5,198 bases of DNA from Mailhella sp. (GTDB lineage Bacteria; Desulfobacterota; Desulfovibrionia; Desulfovibrionales; Desulfovibrionaceae): contig JAGAZG010000073.1 of the NCBI GenBank assembly GCA_017940105.1, positions 1 to 5,198 on the forward strand, read 5' to 3'. Below are positions 1 to 4,925 of the stretch, one piece after another (the first letter of the stretch is position 1; every line of letters begins with the position of its first letter). The notes under the pieces are model-generated. The model did no database searches and was not told the origin of the DNA. It saw only the letters and a program-made list of their open reading frames with translations. The translations under genes were made by a program, and so were the position numbers.

Positions 1-411
1 CTATTGCATCATGTCGGCCAGGTCGCCAAGAAATTTTGCGCGAAGGGCGGTTTTTTCAAGGTAGTCTTCCATGGCGCGGATCTGCGAATGCGTGCCAGCG
101 CCGCCGTACTGGAAGAGGGGCAGGTCAAGCTCGCGCCATTTCAGCCAGGCGCGCTGCGCATCCCTTATGCCGTTCTGCCCTGTCTTGCCCGAAACTTTTC
201 CTGCTGCGGCCATGGCTTTTTTGTAGTTGACATTGAGCAGCTTGTCCTGCCTTTCGTATTCCTGCTGCATGCAGTCGAGCATGTCTGTGGCTGTGTTCTG
301 GCTTTTATCCATGCAGATATGAAATTGGCTGGAATACAGGTCGTCAGCCATGGCAGGGCAGGGGATGGTGAACAAGGCGGTTGCGGCAAGTGTCAGAATG
401 GCTTTTTTCAT
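1..411 (-). CDS. Secreted LprI-like (DUF1311) protein
   Basis: The gene encodes 136 aa and ends in TAG at the window edge. Residues 1-22 form a Sec signal peptide (KK, hydrophobic core, likely SPase I cut after AMA before DD). Cys18 has no lipobox, so a lipoprotein is unlikely. The mature part matches the LprI N-terminal/DUF1311 pattern: Cys33, Cys47, the D-x-x-LN-x-x-Y segment at 56-63 and the AQRAWLKWRE block at 85-94. Family members usually have a further Cys shortly after that block; here it reads ELDLPLF, so one disulfide partner is missing. The start is fixed by AGGAG six bases upstream of ATG (418-422). It is the last gene of the lar operon, 32 nt after the flavoprotein gene. Some relatives inhibit lysozyme (LprI of mycobacteria), but most are uncharacterised. 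The family call is solid; the function is open. A role in the periplasm or cell envelope is inferred. Confidence 0.82.
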   Translation of the reverse strand: MKKAILTLAATALFTIPCPAMADDLYSSQFHICMDKSQNTATDMLDCMQQEYERQDKLLNVNYKKAMAAAGKVSGKTGQNGIRDAQRAWLKWRELDLPLFQYGGAGTHSQIRAMEDYLEKTALRAKFLGDLADMMQ

Positions 412-443
412 TATGGACTCCTATAGCGGTATCAGAAAGAGCT

Positions 444-923
444 CTAGTCGACATAGTGCGGCACGGGACGGGGGCCTTCGCCCGGACGGGAGTACTTGCA
501 CGTCATGCTCTCGATGCGGAGATGAATGATCATGGTGGCGGCAAACTTTTCGTCCGATACGGGGAACTTGCAGGGAGCCTTATATTTTTTTGCCAGGGAT
601 TTCAATGCCTCGGCCTTGAGAGCGGCATCCTGAACTTTTTCCATGACGGCTGTTCCGCTCACAGAGCGGTAGCGCGTCGTTGTTTTTTCCACCCTGATGT
701 CGGCCGCTGCAAAAAAGCCTGCGCGCGGATCGCGCGCCATCAGGTCAATTTTTCTGCCTTCGGGCGCGCAGTGAAAATAAAGTTCGCCCTCGTGCATGAA
801 CGGATTTACGCAGAAAACATAGGGTGCTTCGCCCGTGTTCTGGGCAATGTAAAGCGTTTCTGCGTCTTGCAGGACATTAAGCATGAAAGTCTTGTCAGTG
901 ATTTCGCGTTCGCTTCTGCGCAT
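444..923 (-). CDS. NimA-like pyridoxamine 5'-phosphate oxidase family flavoprotein
   Basis: A 159-aa cytoplasmic protein with the FMN-binding split-barrel fold of the NimA/COG3467 group. It starts MRRSEREI, the usual opening of the family, followed by a VFCVNPF strand (36-42) and LYFHCAPEGRKIDL (48-61). This includes the YFH-x-A-x-x-G-x-K block that in Nim proteins lies at the flavin/active site (His51). A YRSVSGTA strand and a KYKAPCKFPV segment follow. NimA proteins reduce 5-nitroimidazoles; most relatives have unknown flavin- or haem-linked roles. ATG at 923 is preferred over an in-frame upstream ATG (1010) because AAGGAG (933-938) lies nine bases ahead, the family N-terminus begins here, and the upstream stretch overlaps larE. 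It begins 4 nt after the larE stop, so it is co-transcribed. A redox role linked to the oxygen-sensitive lar pathway is possible but only inferred. Confidence 0.87.
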   Translation of the reverse strand: MRRSEREITDKTFMLNVLQDAETLYIAQNTGEAPYVFCVNPFMHEGELYFHCAPEGRKIDLMARDPRAGFFAAADIRVEKTTTRYRSVSGTAVMEKVQDAALKAEALKSLAKKYKAPCKFPVSDEKFAATMIIHLRIESMTCKYSRPGEGPRPVPHYVD

Positions 924-927
924 GTTC

Positions 928-1785
928 CTAATCTCCTTGGGGCAGGGAGCTGCAGGTCTGGGCAGCGGGCTGAAATTCAGGGCGGTCATAGTAACCGGAA
1001 AGCCGTTCAACCGTCACGACAGATGCGGGAGGAAGACCGGGGGCAGCCGTTGCAACAGCGCCGGAGAGTGCGCTGAGCACATCATCCGGAATATTCATAA
1101 TATGTTGCTGCATAAAATGCAATTCAAGTTTCGCCGGGCTGACCAGGCGCAGGCGAAAATCAACGTTTTTAAAACCCGCAAGAAAAAGCAGATTGCGCAC
1201 GGCCTGTTCGCCTTGTTCCAGACCATGCAGGATACGACGCTCAGGCGACATGCCATAGGGCAGCCTGGTGAGCAGGCAGGGGCGCGGCAGCTGGTCAGGT
1301 TCGTCCATGCCTGTTTGCGCCGCCAGGTTGCGAATGTCTGCCTTCGCCAGTCCGGCCATGGCCAGAGGGGACAAAACGCCCAGTTCGCGGGCTGCCTGCG
1401 CTCCAGGCCGGTATGAATCGCCGTCCGAAGCGTTGGAACCATCGCACAGCGGGCGTCCCGAAATTTCAAGGAGGCGTGAAAAAAGCATGCGCTTGCACGC
1501 GTAGCAGCGCTTTTTATCGCCGGATGAAACAAGCGGGATTCCAAGGGGATCCAGTTCTATCCGGGTAAAGGGAAAACCGCGTTTTTCCGCCCATGACGCG
1601 GCATGCTCCGTTTCGCTGCCGGCTATGTGCGGGCCGGAAATATGGAACAGGCGGACGTGAAAACCCAGCGCGTGAGCGGCATGGGCAAGAAAGCGGCTGT
1701 CCAGTCCGCCAGAAAAGGCAAGGGCAAAATAACCGCCAGGAGCGATGCGGCGAAGCGTTTGTTCCAGTGCTGACAGGTCTGGCAT
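928..1785 (-). CDS. larE: LarE, ATP-dependent sulfur transferase of nickel-pincer cofactor synthesis
   Basis: LarE is a PP-loop enzyme. It adenylates the carboxylates of the dicarboxylated pyridinium mononucleotide made by LarB and converts them to thiocarboxylates, in the best studied case by sacrificing its own cysteine. The 285-aa protein shows the PP-loop SGGLDS (25-30), KRCYACKR (92-99), the DGSNASDGDSYRPG block (115-128) and GVLSPLAMAGLAKADI (136-151). Cys170 lies in PRPCLLTRLPYG, at the place of the sacrificial or cluster-binding cysteine. Cys94 and Cys97 are further candidates. The usual A-x-ACLxSR is changed to LPRPCLLTR, so this is a divergent member. ATG at 1785 was chosen because it gives the normal family length and follows the larC stop by 37 nt. 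Longer in-frame starts (ATG 1881, TTG 1902) would add about 30-40 residues unlike LarE. No Shine-Dalgarno is visible, and a 5-bp GC hairpin (1797-1811) sits just ahead of the start, so coupling to larC translation is likely. Confidence 0.9.
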   Translation of the reverse strand: MPDLSALEQTLRRIAPGGYFALAFSGGLDSRFLAHAAHALGFHVRLFHISGPHIAGSETEHAASWAEKRGFPFTRIELDPLGIPLVSSGDKKRCYACKRMLFSRLLEISGRPLCDGSNASDGDSYRPGAQAARELGVLSPLAMAGLAKADIRNLAAQTGMDEPDQLPRPCLLTRLPYGMSPERRILHGLEQGEQAVRNLLFLAGFKNVDFRLRLVSPAKLELHFMQQHIMNIPDDVLSALSGAVATAAPGLPPASVVTVERLSGYYDRPEFQPAAQTCSSLPQGD

Positions 1786-1822
1786 GGCGTTGGACGGGCC
1801 GGCAGGCGGCCTGTAAAAGGTT

Positions 1823-2611
1823 TCAGCTGCCGAAGGCGAAGACGGCGCCGTTCGCGGCGTTTTCAAAAATGCGTGTTCCATAGACAAGCGCATGCTTTTC
1901 AATATTCATGGCTGGCCATGGGCCGAATTCCGCCCCAAGCGCTTTCAGCAGGGCGATGGCCGTAGGAGTGACGGTTTCGCCCGATCCGGCAAAAGGACGG
2001 ACGGGTACGCCGTCCAGCAGTTCCAGCACGGCCGGAGCAGGCGCCGGCAGTACGCCGTGCGCGCAGCGTATGGAGCCGTCGGCCATGGGCAGGGGGCTTA
2101 CGACAAAGCGTTCTGGGGAAAGGGCGAGAAACAGTTCGCAGTTCAGGCAAATGTCGAGAATGCTGTCCAGGGCGCCTACTTCGTGAAAGCAGATGTCTTC
2201 GGGCCTGGCTCCATGTACGCGGGATTCCGCCTGAGCGAGAAGGGTAAACGTGGCTGCCGCATGCTTTTTTGCCCCGGCGGTCATGCCGGAGCTCTCAATC
2301 AGCGCGAGAATGTCGGCAAGCGTCCTGTGTTCATGCTGGTGAGGCAGGGACACCTGTGCGCTCCAGCCGCCGATGCCCCCGATTTCGCTGCGGATCAGCC
2401 TGACTGAACTGGCCAGCTCCGGCATGATGGAAGCGAGCTTTTGATCCAGAACTTCCTGATCCAGGCCGTTCATGCAGATAAGTCCGGCAAGCATCATGTC
2501 GCCGGAAAGGCCTGAATGGGAGCGTATCGTCAGGGTTTTTGCGGCATGGCCATGCTCGTGCCCGTGCTCATGCCGATGCCCATGGACATGCTGAGAACTG
2601 TCTTTTTTCAT
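1823..2611 (-). CDS. larC: LarC N-terminal half (LarC1-type), nickel insertion protein
   Basis: LarC inserts nickel into the dithiolated pyridinium nucleotide in a CTP-dependent step. The 262-aa product has a tract with eight histidines at every second residue (8-22), then SHSGLSGDMMLAG (31-43) matching the family's SGxSGDM opening. HQHEHRTLADI (91-101), FHEVGALDSILDI (142-154), the CAHGVLPAPAP segment and SGETVTPTAIALLKAL follow. All belong to the LarC1 region. The protein stops soon after VYGTR, where full LarC (around 400 aa) continues into the LarC2 domain that binds CTP. No LarC2-like sequence follows in any frame; larE begins 37 nt later. In Lactiplantibacillus plantarum LarC1 and LarC2 are joined by programmed frameshifting, but no second half is available here. 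The start at 2611 overlaps the larB stop (ATGA), so translation is probably coupled; an in-frame ATG at 2641 lies inside larB and is less likely. Confidence 0.88.
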   Translation of the reverse strand: MKKDSSQHVHGHRHEHGHEHGHAAKTLTIRSHSGLSGDMMLAGLICMNGLDQEVLDQKLASIMPELASSVRLIRSEIGGIGGWSAQVSLPHQHEHRTLADILALIESSGMTAGAKKHAAATFTLLAQAESRVHGARPEDICFHEVGALDSILDICLNCELFLALSPERFVVSPLPMADGSIRCAHGVLPAPAPAVLELLDGVPVRPFAGSGETVTPTAIALLKALGAEFGPWPAMNIEKHALVYGTRIFENAANGAVFAFGS

Positions 2612-3261
2612 AGGGAGTTTACCACGCGGGCTGCCGCGCATGCGGCGCCGTAGCCGTTGTCGATATTCATGACGCCCACACCGGGAGCGCAGCTTGCAAG
2701 CATGCTTGACAGCGCTGTCTTGCCTTTTCTTGCGATGCCGTAGCCAACAGAGGTGGGGACGCCGAAAACAGGCTTTGGCGTGAGCCCGCCAAGAACGCTG
2801 GCGAGCGCTGCGTCAAGTCCAGCCACCACGATGACGGCGCTGAATCCGTTGATTTCGTCAAGGCGCTCGGTCAGCCTCCACAATCCAGCTACTCCGCAGT
2901 CTTCAAATACGGCATGGCGTATGCCCAGGTATTGCAGCGTCCGCGCTGCTTCCCATGTGACAAAGCCGTCAGAGGTGCCGGCGGATACAATGGCTACGCT
3001 GCCCTTGGCTTTTGCGGGCATAACAGCCCCGAAGGCCGTTCTGGACAAGGCATGATAGTCGTACTGAATGCGGATGTGTTCGGGCATGGCATTGAAAATA
3101 TCAGGAGCCAGCCTTGTGAACAGCACAGGATGGCCCGAATCTTTGCCAAAACGCGCAAGGAGATCTGTAAGGGCGTCAAGAGGTTTGCCTTCGCAAAAGA
3201 CTGCCTCAGGCAGGCCTATTCTGGAAGCCCTGGCATGATCAAAGAGAATGCTGTGGTCCAT
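2608..3261 (-). CDS. larB: LarB, pyridinium-3,5-biscarboxylic acid mononucleotide synthase
   Basis: LarB carries out the first step of nickel-pincer nucleotide synthesis: it carboxylates the pyridinium ring of nicotinic acid adenine dinucleotide and cleaves off AMP. The fold is related to PurE (AIR carboxylase). Visible marks in the 217-aa protein are DHARASRIGLPEAVFCEGK (8-26), the SAGTSD loop (93-98), CGVAGLWRL, VFGVPTSVGYG and the C-terminal CAPGVGVMNIDNGYGAA (191-207), the last nearly identical to the family signature. The usual LarB has about 245 residues; the missing part is the N-terminal helical stretch ahead of the D-x-x-R motif. The upstream in-frame region carries no start codon before a TGA near 3325, so the short form is real in this sequence. 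It is the first gene of the operon. No clear Shine-Dalgarno precedes the ATG. Confidence 0.93.
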   Translation of the reverse strand: MDHSILFDHARASRIGLPEAVFCEGKPLDALTDLLARFGKDSGHPVLFTRLAPDIFNAMPEHIRIQYDYHALSRTAFGAVMPAKAKGSVAIVSAGTSDGFVTWEAARTLQYLGIRHAVFEDCGVAGLWRLTERLDEINGFSAVIVVAGLDAALASVLGGLTPKPVFGVPTSVGYGIARKGKTALSSMLASCAPGVGVMNIDNGYGAACAAARVVNSL

Positions 3262-3288
3262 TGCGGCACCATGAAAAGTTCTTAAAGG

Positions 3289-3314
3289 CGTTTTACTAAA
3301 ACGACGTGTTTTAC
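3289..3314. promoter_or_regulatory. Palindrome and direct repeat, candidate operator
   Basis: CGTTTTA-C-TAAAACG (3289-3303) is a perfect 7-bp inverted repeat around one base. GTTTTAC occurs again 18 bp further on (3290-3296 and 3308-3314). The pair lies between larB and the divergent transporter gene and overlaps the candidate -35 of the transporter promoter, a sensible place for a repressor or activator site. No match to a named regulator motif was recognised, and AT-rich palindromes can occur by chance. Confidence 0.45.
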
Positions 3315-3339
3315 AACAAAATCAATAATGCCACATAAT
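3310..3339 (+). promoter_or_regulatory. Candidate sigma-70 promoter for the MFS transporter gene
   Basis: TTTACA (3310-3315, five of six to TTGACA) and CATAAT (3334-3339, five of six to TATAAT) are separated by 18 bp. Transcription would begin near 3346 and give a leader of about 108 nt before the ATG at 3454. It overlaps the operator candidate at its upstream end. Confidence 0.45.
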
Positions 3340-3345
3340 TGTCAA
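3317..3345 (-). promoter_or_regulatory. Possible promoter of the lar operon
   Basis: A perfect TTGACA is present on the minus strand at 3345-3340. At 17 bp spacing the -10 would be ATTTTG (3322-3317), which fits poorly, so an activator may be needed or the match may be chance. It overlaps the divergent promoter and lies just upstream of the palindrome with respect to larB, which would place the palindrome near or after the transcription start. Confidence 0.25.
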
Positions 3346-3367
3346 AAAAGCAATGGCTCTGTTCTGG

Positions 3368-3376
3368 CCCCCCCCC
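3368..3376. repeat. C9 homopolymer tract in the transporter leader
   Basis: Nine consecutive C bases lie 78 nt before the chosen transporter start and about 22 nt after its candidate transcription start. Such runs are prone to length change by slippage and to sequencing error. With the start at 3454 a length change would not alter the protein; it could only affect leader structure or spacing. Confidence 0.9.
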
Positions 3377-3443
3377 ATGACAGATTTTTCCCATTGATTG
3401 CCGTACAGCCTCAAAAGCTCTATTTTTGCGCATCTATTTTTTT

Positions 3444-3449
3444 GGAAGG
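3444..3449 (+). promoter_or_regulatory. Shine-Dalgarno site deciding the transporter start
   Basis: GGAAGG lies four bases before ATG 3454. It supports that start over the in-frame ATG at 3328, which has no such site and would add 42 non-membrane residues that include the translated C tract. Confidence 0.75.
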
Positions 3450-3453
3450 CAGC

Positions 3454-4596
3454 ATGGAAAAACGCAAGATCGGCCTTGCAGCGGCAGGGCATTTTGTCTG
3501 TGATATCAACACCGGGGCCCTGCCGGCGCTCATTCCCTTTCTGGCCGCGGCGCATGGCTACAGCTACAGCGCTGTAACCGGGCTGATGTTTGCCAATTCC
3601 AGCCTGGCGTCTGTGGTGCAGCCTTTGTTCGGCCTTATGGCCGATCGCCGCCCCCGCCGCTGGTTTTTGCCTGCGGGCCTGGTTTTTGCCGGTTGCGGCA
3701 TGGCTGCTGCCGGGGTGCTTCAAAGCTATATTCTGCTGTTCTTTGCCGTCATGCTCAGCGGCATTGGATCGGCGCTGTTTCATCCGGTGGCCATGCGCTT
3801 TGTCAATGCCTGCTCGGGCGAAAGAAAAAGCACGGCAACAAGCTTGTTCACCGTTGGCGGTAATGCCGGCTTTTTGCTTGCTCCGCTTCTTGCCGTGGCG
3901 GCAGTGGGCGCAATGGGCTTGCCTGGTGCGCTTGTGCTTGCGCCGCTGGCCTGCGCCATGGCGCTGCTGCTTTGGCTCAGCCAAAATGAACGTGCGGCTT
4001 CATCAGGAGCGGCAAAAAAGCATGGGGCAGAGGGGGCGCATAACGACTGGAAGGCCTTTGCGCGCCTGATGGCCGTGGTCGCCACGCAATCTGTCATGCT
4101 CACCGGCCTGCGGGCGCTTGCCCCGCTTTACCTCATGGATGGATTCGGCCTGACCAAAACAGCCGCTGCCATGTCGCTTACCGTGTTTGGCATCGGCAGC
4201 ATCGCTAGCAACATTGCCGGCGGCATGCTCAGTGACCGTTTTGGCTGCCGGCGCATCATCCGCCTTGGATACAGCCTTCTTGTTCCCCTGACGGTGGCGT
4301 TGCCGTTCACGGGCAGCCTGCACATAGCCTATGCTTTGCTCTTCCTTATCAATGTCGTGCTGTTTCTGCCTTTCAGCTCTGTAGTGGTAACCGGGCAGCA
4401 GTATCTTGCCAAAAGCGTGGGATTTGCCTCTGGCGCAACCATGGGGCTTGGCGTCAGCCTGGGCGGCATGTTTGCGCCTTGCCTGGGCTGGATAGCCGAT
4501 ACATGGGGCCTTTCCGCTTCGCTGCATACCCTTGGAGTATGCACGCTGATCGGCATGACGTTCGCCTGGCTGCTGCCGGAACGCAAGGGCATATAA
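3454..4596 (+). CDS. MFS exporter, fosmidomycin-resistance (Fsr) family
   Basis: A 380-aa inner-membrane protein with the hydrophobic pattern of a 12-helix major facilitator. GHFVCDINTGALPALIPF (12-29) is the typical first helix of the Fsr group. MFS motif A appears after helix 2 as GLMADRRPRR (60-69), with a second copy in the C-terminal half as GGMLSDRFGCRR (about 255-266). GIGSALFHPVAMRF and SLFTVGGNAGFLLAPLL are the family's helix 4/5 signatures. Fsr proteins use the proton gradient to expel fosmidomycin and probably other small molecules; the natural substrate is unknown here. A hydrophilic loop with an AAKKHGAEGAHNDW segment separates the two six-helix halves. It is transcribed divergently from the lar operon and may share regulation with it. 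No terminator follows the stop, so transcription may run into the structured region at 4597-4841. Confidence 0.92.
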   Translation: MEKRKIGLAAAGHFVCDINTGALPALIPFLAAAHGYSYSAVTGLMFANSSLASVVQPLFGLMADRRPRRWFLPAGLVFAGCGMAAAGVLQSYILLFFAVMLSGIGSALFHPVAMRFVNACSGERKSTATSLFTVGGNAGFLLAPLLAVAAVGAMGLPGALVLAPLACAMALLLWLSQNERAASSGAAKKHGAEGAHNDWKAFARLMAVVATQSVMLTGLRALAPLYLMDGFGLTKTAAAMSLTVFGIGSIASNIAGGMLSDRFGCRRIIRLGYSLLVPLTVALPFTGSLHIAYALLFLINVVLFLPFSSVVVTGQQYLAKSVGFASGATMGLGVSLGGMFAPCLGWIADTWGLSASLHTLGVCTLIGMTFAWLLPERKGI

Positions 4597-4608
4597 CATT
4601 TTCATTTA

Positions 4609-4637
4609 ATTATGATCTAGAATTGTGTTAATATACT
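4609..4637 (+). promoter_or_regulatory. Candidate -10 region ahead of the structured RNA
   Basis: TATACT (4632-4637) is a five-of-six -10 box in an AT-rich stretch after the transporter stop; the overlapping TAATAT (4629-4634) is another option. The -35 position (4609-4614, AATTAT) is poor. A transcript starting near 4644 would cover the 15-codon ORF, the interlaced inverted repeats and the terminator. Confidence 0.35.
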
Positions 4638-4661
4638 TTCGAGTTATGTTAGCGAGGAGTT

Positions 4662-4709
4662 ATGATTCGCGTAATTTTCTCTCTTGCAAATCACGGCATG
4701 ATGGCTTAA
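4662..4709 (+). CDS. 15-codon ORF with strong ribosome binding site
   Basis: GAGGAG (4654-4659) stands two bases before ATG and the frame reads MIRVIFSLANHGMMA then TAA. The GAGGAG-to-ATG gap is short, though a register shifted by a base or two still works. The peptide has no recognisable family and no run of one amino acid that would suggest classic attenuation. It lies immediately 5' of the pseudoknot-like segment, so ribosomes on it could affect folding. It may be a leader peptide or a chance ORF. Confidence 0.35.
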   Translation: MIRVIFSLANHGMMA

Positions 4710-4719
4710 ATGAAAAGGG

Positions 4720-4771
4720 AGCCCGAACACTGCGCTAACAGACATTCGGGCTGGCACGGCGCGGTTAGCGC
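4720..4771 (+). repeat. Interlaced inverted repeats (pseudoknot or kissing pattern)
   Basis: AGCCCGAA (4720-4727) pairs with TTCGGGCT (4745-4752). GCGCTAAC (4732-4739), inside that loop, pairs with GTTAGCGC (4764-4771). Both are perfect 8-bp matches in the order A-B-A'-B'. The linkers of 4, 5 and 11 nt permit an H-type pseudoknot. Two perfect crossing helices in 52 nt are unlikely by chance in non-coding DNA. Confidence 0.75.
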
Positions 4772-4779
4772 CCCCGTGC
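4754..4779 (+). other. GC-rich hairpin competing with the pseudoknot helix
   Basis: GCACGGCGC (4754-4762) pairs with GCGCC and GTGC (4768-4772, 4776-4779) around a GGTTA loop, with CCC bulged: nine pairs. It uses the same bases as helix B-B' (4764-4771), so the two folds exclude each other, while hairpin A-A' fits with both. Its loop is complementary to the TAAC of the A loop, which would allow a kissing contact. Confidence 0.6.
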
Positions 4780-4804
4780 GCGGTTGCCTGACGGTTTATT
4801 TTTG

Positions 4805-4841
4805 TGACCCGACCCAGTGCTAGTGGGCCGGGTCAACTTTT
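4805..4841 (+). terminator. Intrinsic terminator at the end of the candidate RNA
   Basis: TGACCCG-A-CCCA, loop GTGCTAG, TGGG-C-CGGGTCA forms eleven pairs with one A-C mismatch (4805-4835). AACTTTTA follows on the plus strand, a modest T tract. Read on the minus strand the hairpin is followed by CACAAAAATAAA, so it lacks the T tract needed to end the peptide transcript. Confidence 0.65.
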
Positions 4842-4908
4842 ATCTGGCGATGGACGCCGATAAAAGGACAAAGGCCACAGCAATAAGCAGGATCAAAACA
4901 ATCCGCAT
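4840..4908 (-). CDS. 22-residue hydrophobic peptide, candidate type I toxin
   Basis: The peptide reads MRIVLILLIAVAFVLLSASI plus AR: one membrane-spanning stretch with a charged residue near each end. Size and composition are those of Ibs/Fst/TisB-like small membrane toxins, but there is no clear sequence match and small harmless membrane peptides look alike. The start is well supported by AAAGGAGG nine bases upstream. Its stop codon touches the 3' end of the opposing structured RNA, and the terminator hairpin lies directly downstream. It sits 103 bp from the integrase stop codon, probably as cargo of the same mobile element. The coding call rests on the ribosome site and hydrophobic pattern. 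Confidence 0.6.
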   Translation of the reverse strand: MRIVLILLIAVAFVLLSASIAR

Positions 4909-4917
4909 GGCTGCTGC

Positions 4918-4925
4918 CCTCCTTT
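4918..4925 (-). promoter_or_regulatory. Strong Shine-Dalgarno of the hydrophobic peptide gene
   Basis: AAAGGAGG on the minus strand, nine bases from the ATG, nearly the full anti-16S complement. It directly follows AAACCGT (4932-4926), which is part of a leader stem and is also complementary to ACGGTTT (4791-4797) in the opposing RNA. Confidence 0.75.

Larger units (their letters stand above)
4644..4841 (+). ncRNA. Candidate structured RNA, possible antitoxin-type RNA
   Basis: About 200 nt run from the TATACT box to a terminator hairpin. The stretch contains, in order, a strong Shine-Dalgarno with a 15-codon ORF, two interlaced 8-bp inverted repeats, a competing 9-bp hairpin, a T-rich spacer and the terminator. 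Its 3' end meets the stop codon of the opposing hydrophobic-peptide gene. CCTGACGGTTT (4787-4797) is complementary, with one mismatch/bulge, to the peptide mRNA across AAACCGT and the edge of its Shine-Dalgarno. No known Rfam family was recognised. It could instead be the 3' untranslated end of the transporter mRNA. The structures are visible; the role is inferred. Confidence 0.4.

Noticed and set aside
381..1076. Open frame of 231 codons on the plus strand opposite larE and the flavoprotein gene
   Set aside because: It lies antisense to two recognisable genes, has no ribosome site and the translation matches no family; similar frames at 4-426, 883-1416 and 1892-2407 are shadows for the same reason.
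1823..1902. Programmed frameshift joining larC to larE
   Set aside because: The larE frame is open across the end of larC, but no canonical slippery heptamer was found and the product would lack the LarC2 domain that frameshifting joins in known cases.
3328..3453. Upstream in-frame start for the transporter
   Set aside because: No ribosome site, 42 extra non-family residues, and the candidate promoter's -10 overlaps it; ATG 3454 has GGAAGG at good distance and a family-like N-terminus.
3322..4605. Long minus-strand frames opposite the MFS gene
   Set aside because: The translations are rich in Arg, His, Gln and Ala with no domain, as expected for the antisense of a membrane-protein gene.
4720..4800. 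HDV-like or other self-cleaving ribozyme
   Set aside because: The helix order lacks the internal hairpins of the HDV double pseudoknot, and no hammerhead or twister core sequence is present.
4805..4835. Bidirectional terminator serving both convergent transcripts
   Set aside because: The minus-strand reading is followed by CACAAAAATAAA instead of a T tract, so only plus-strand termination is supported.
4750..4850. tRNA gene as integration target
   Set aside because: GGTTAGCGC resembles a D-loop, but there is no T-loop GTTCGA, anticodon arm or acceptor stem at the right distance.
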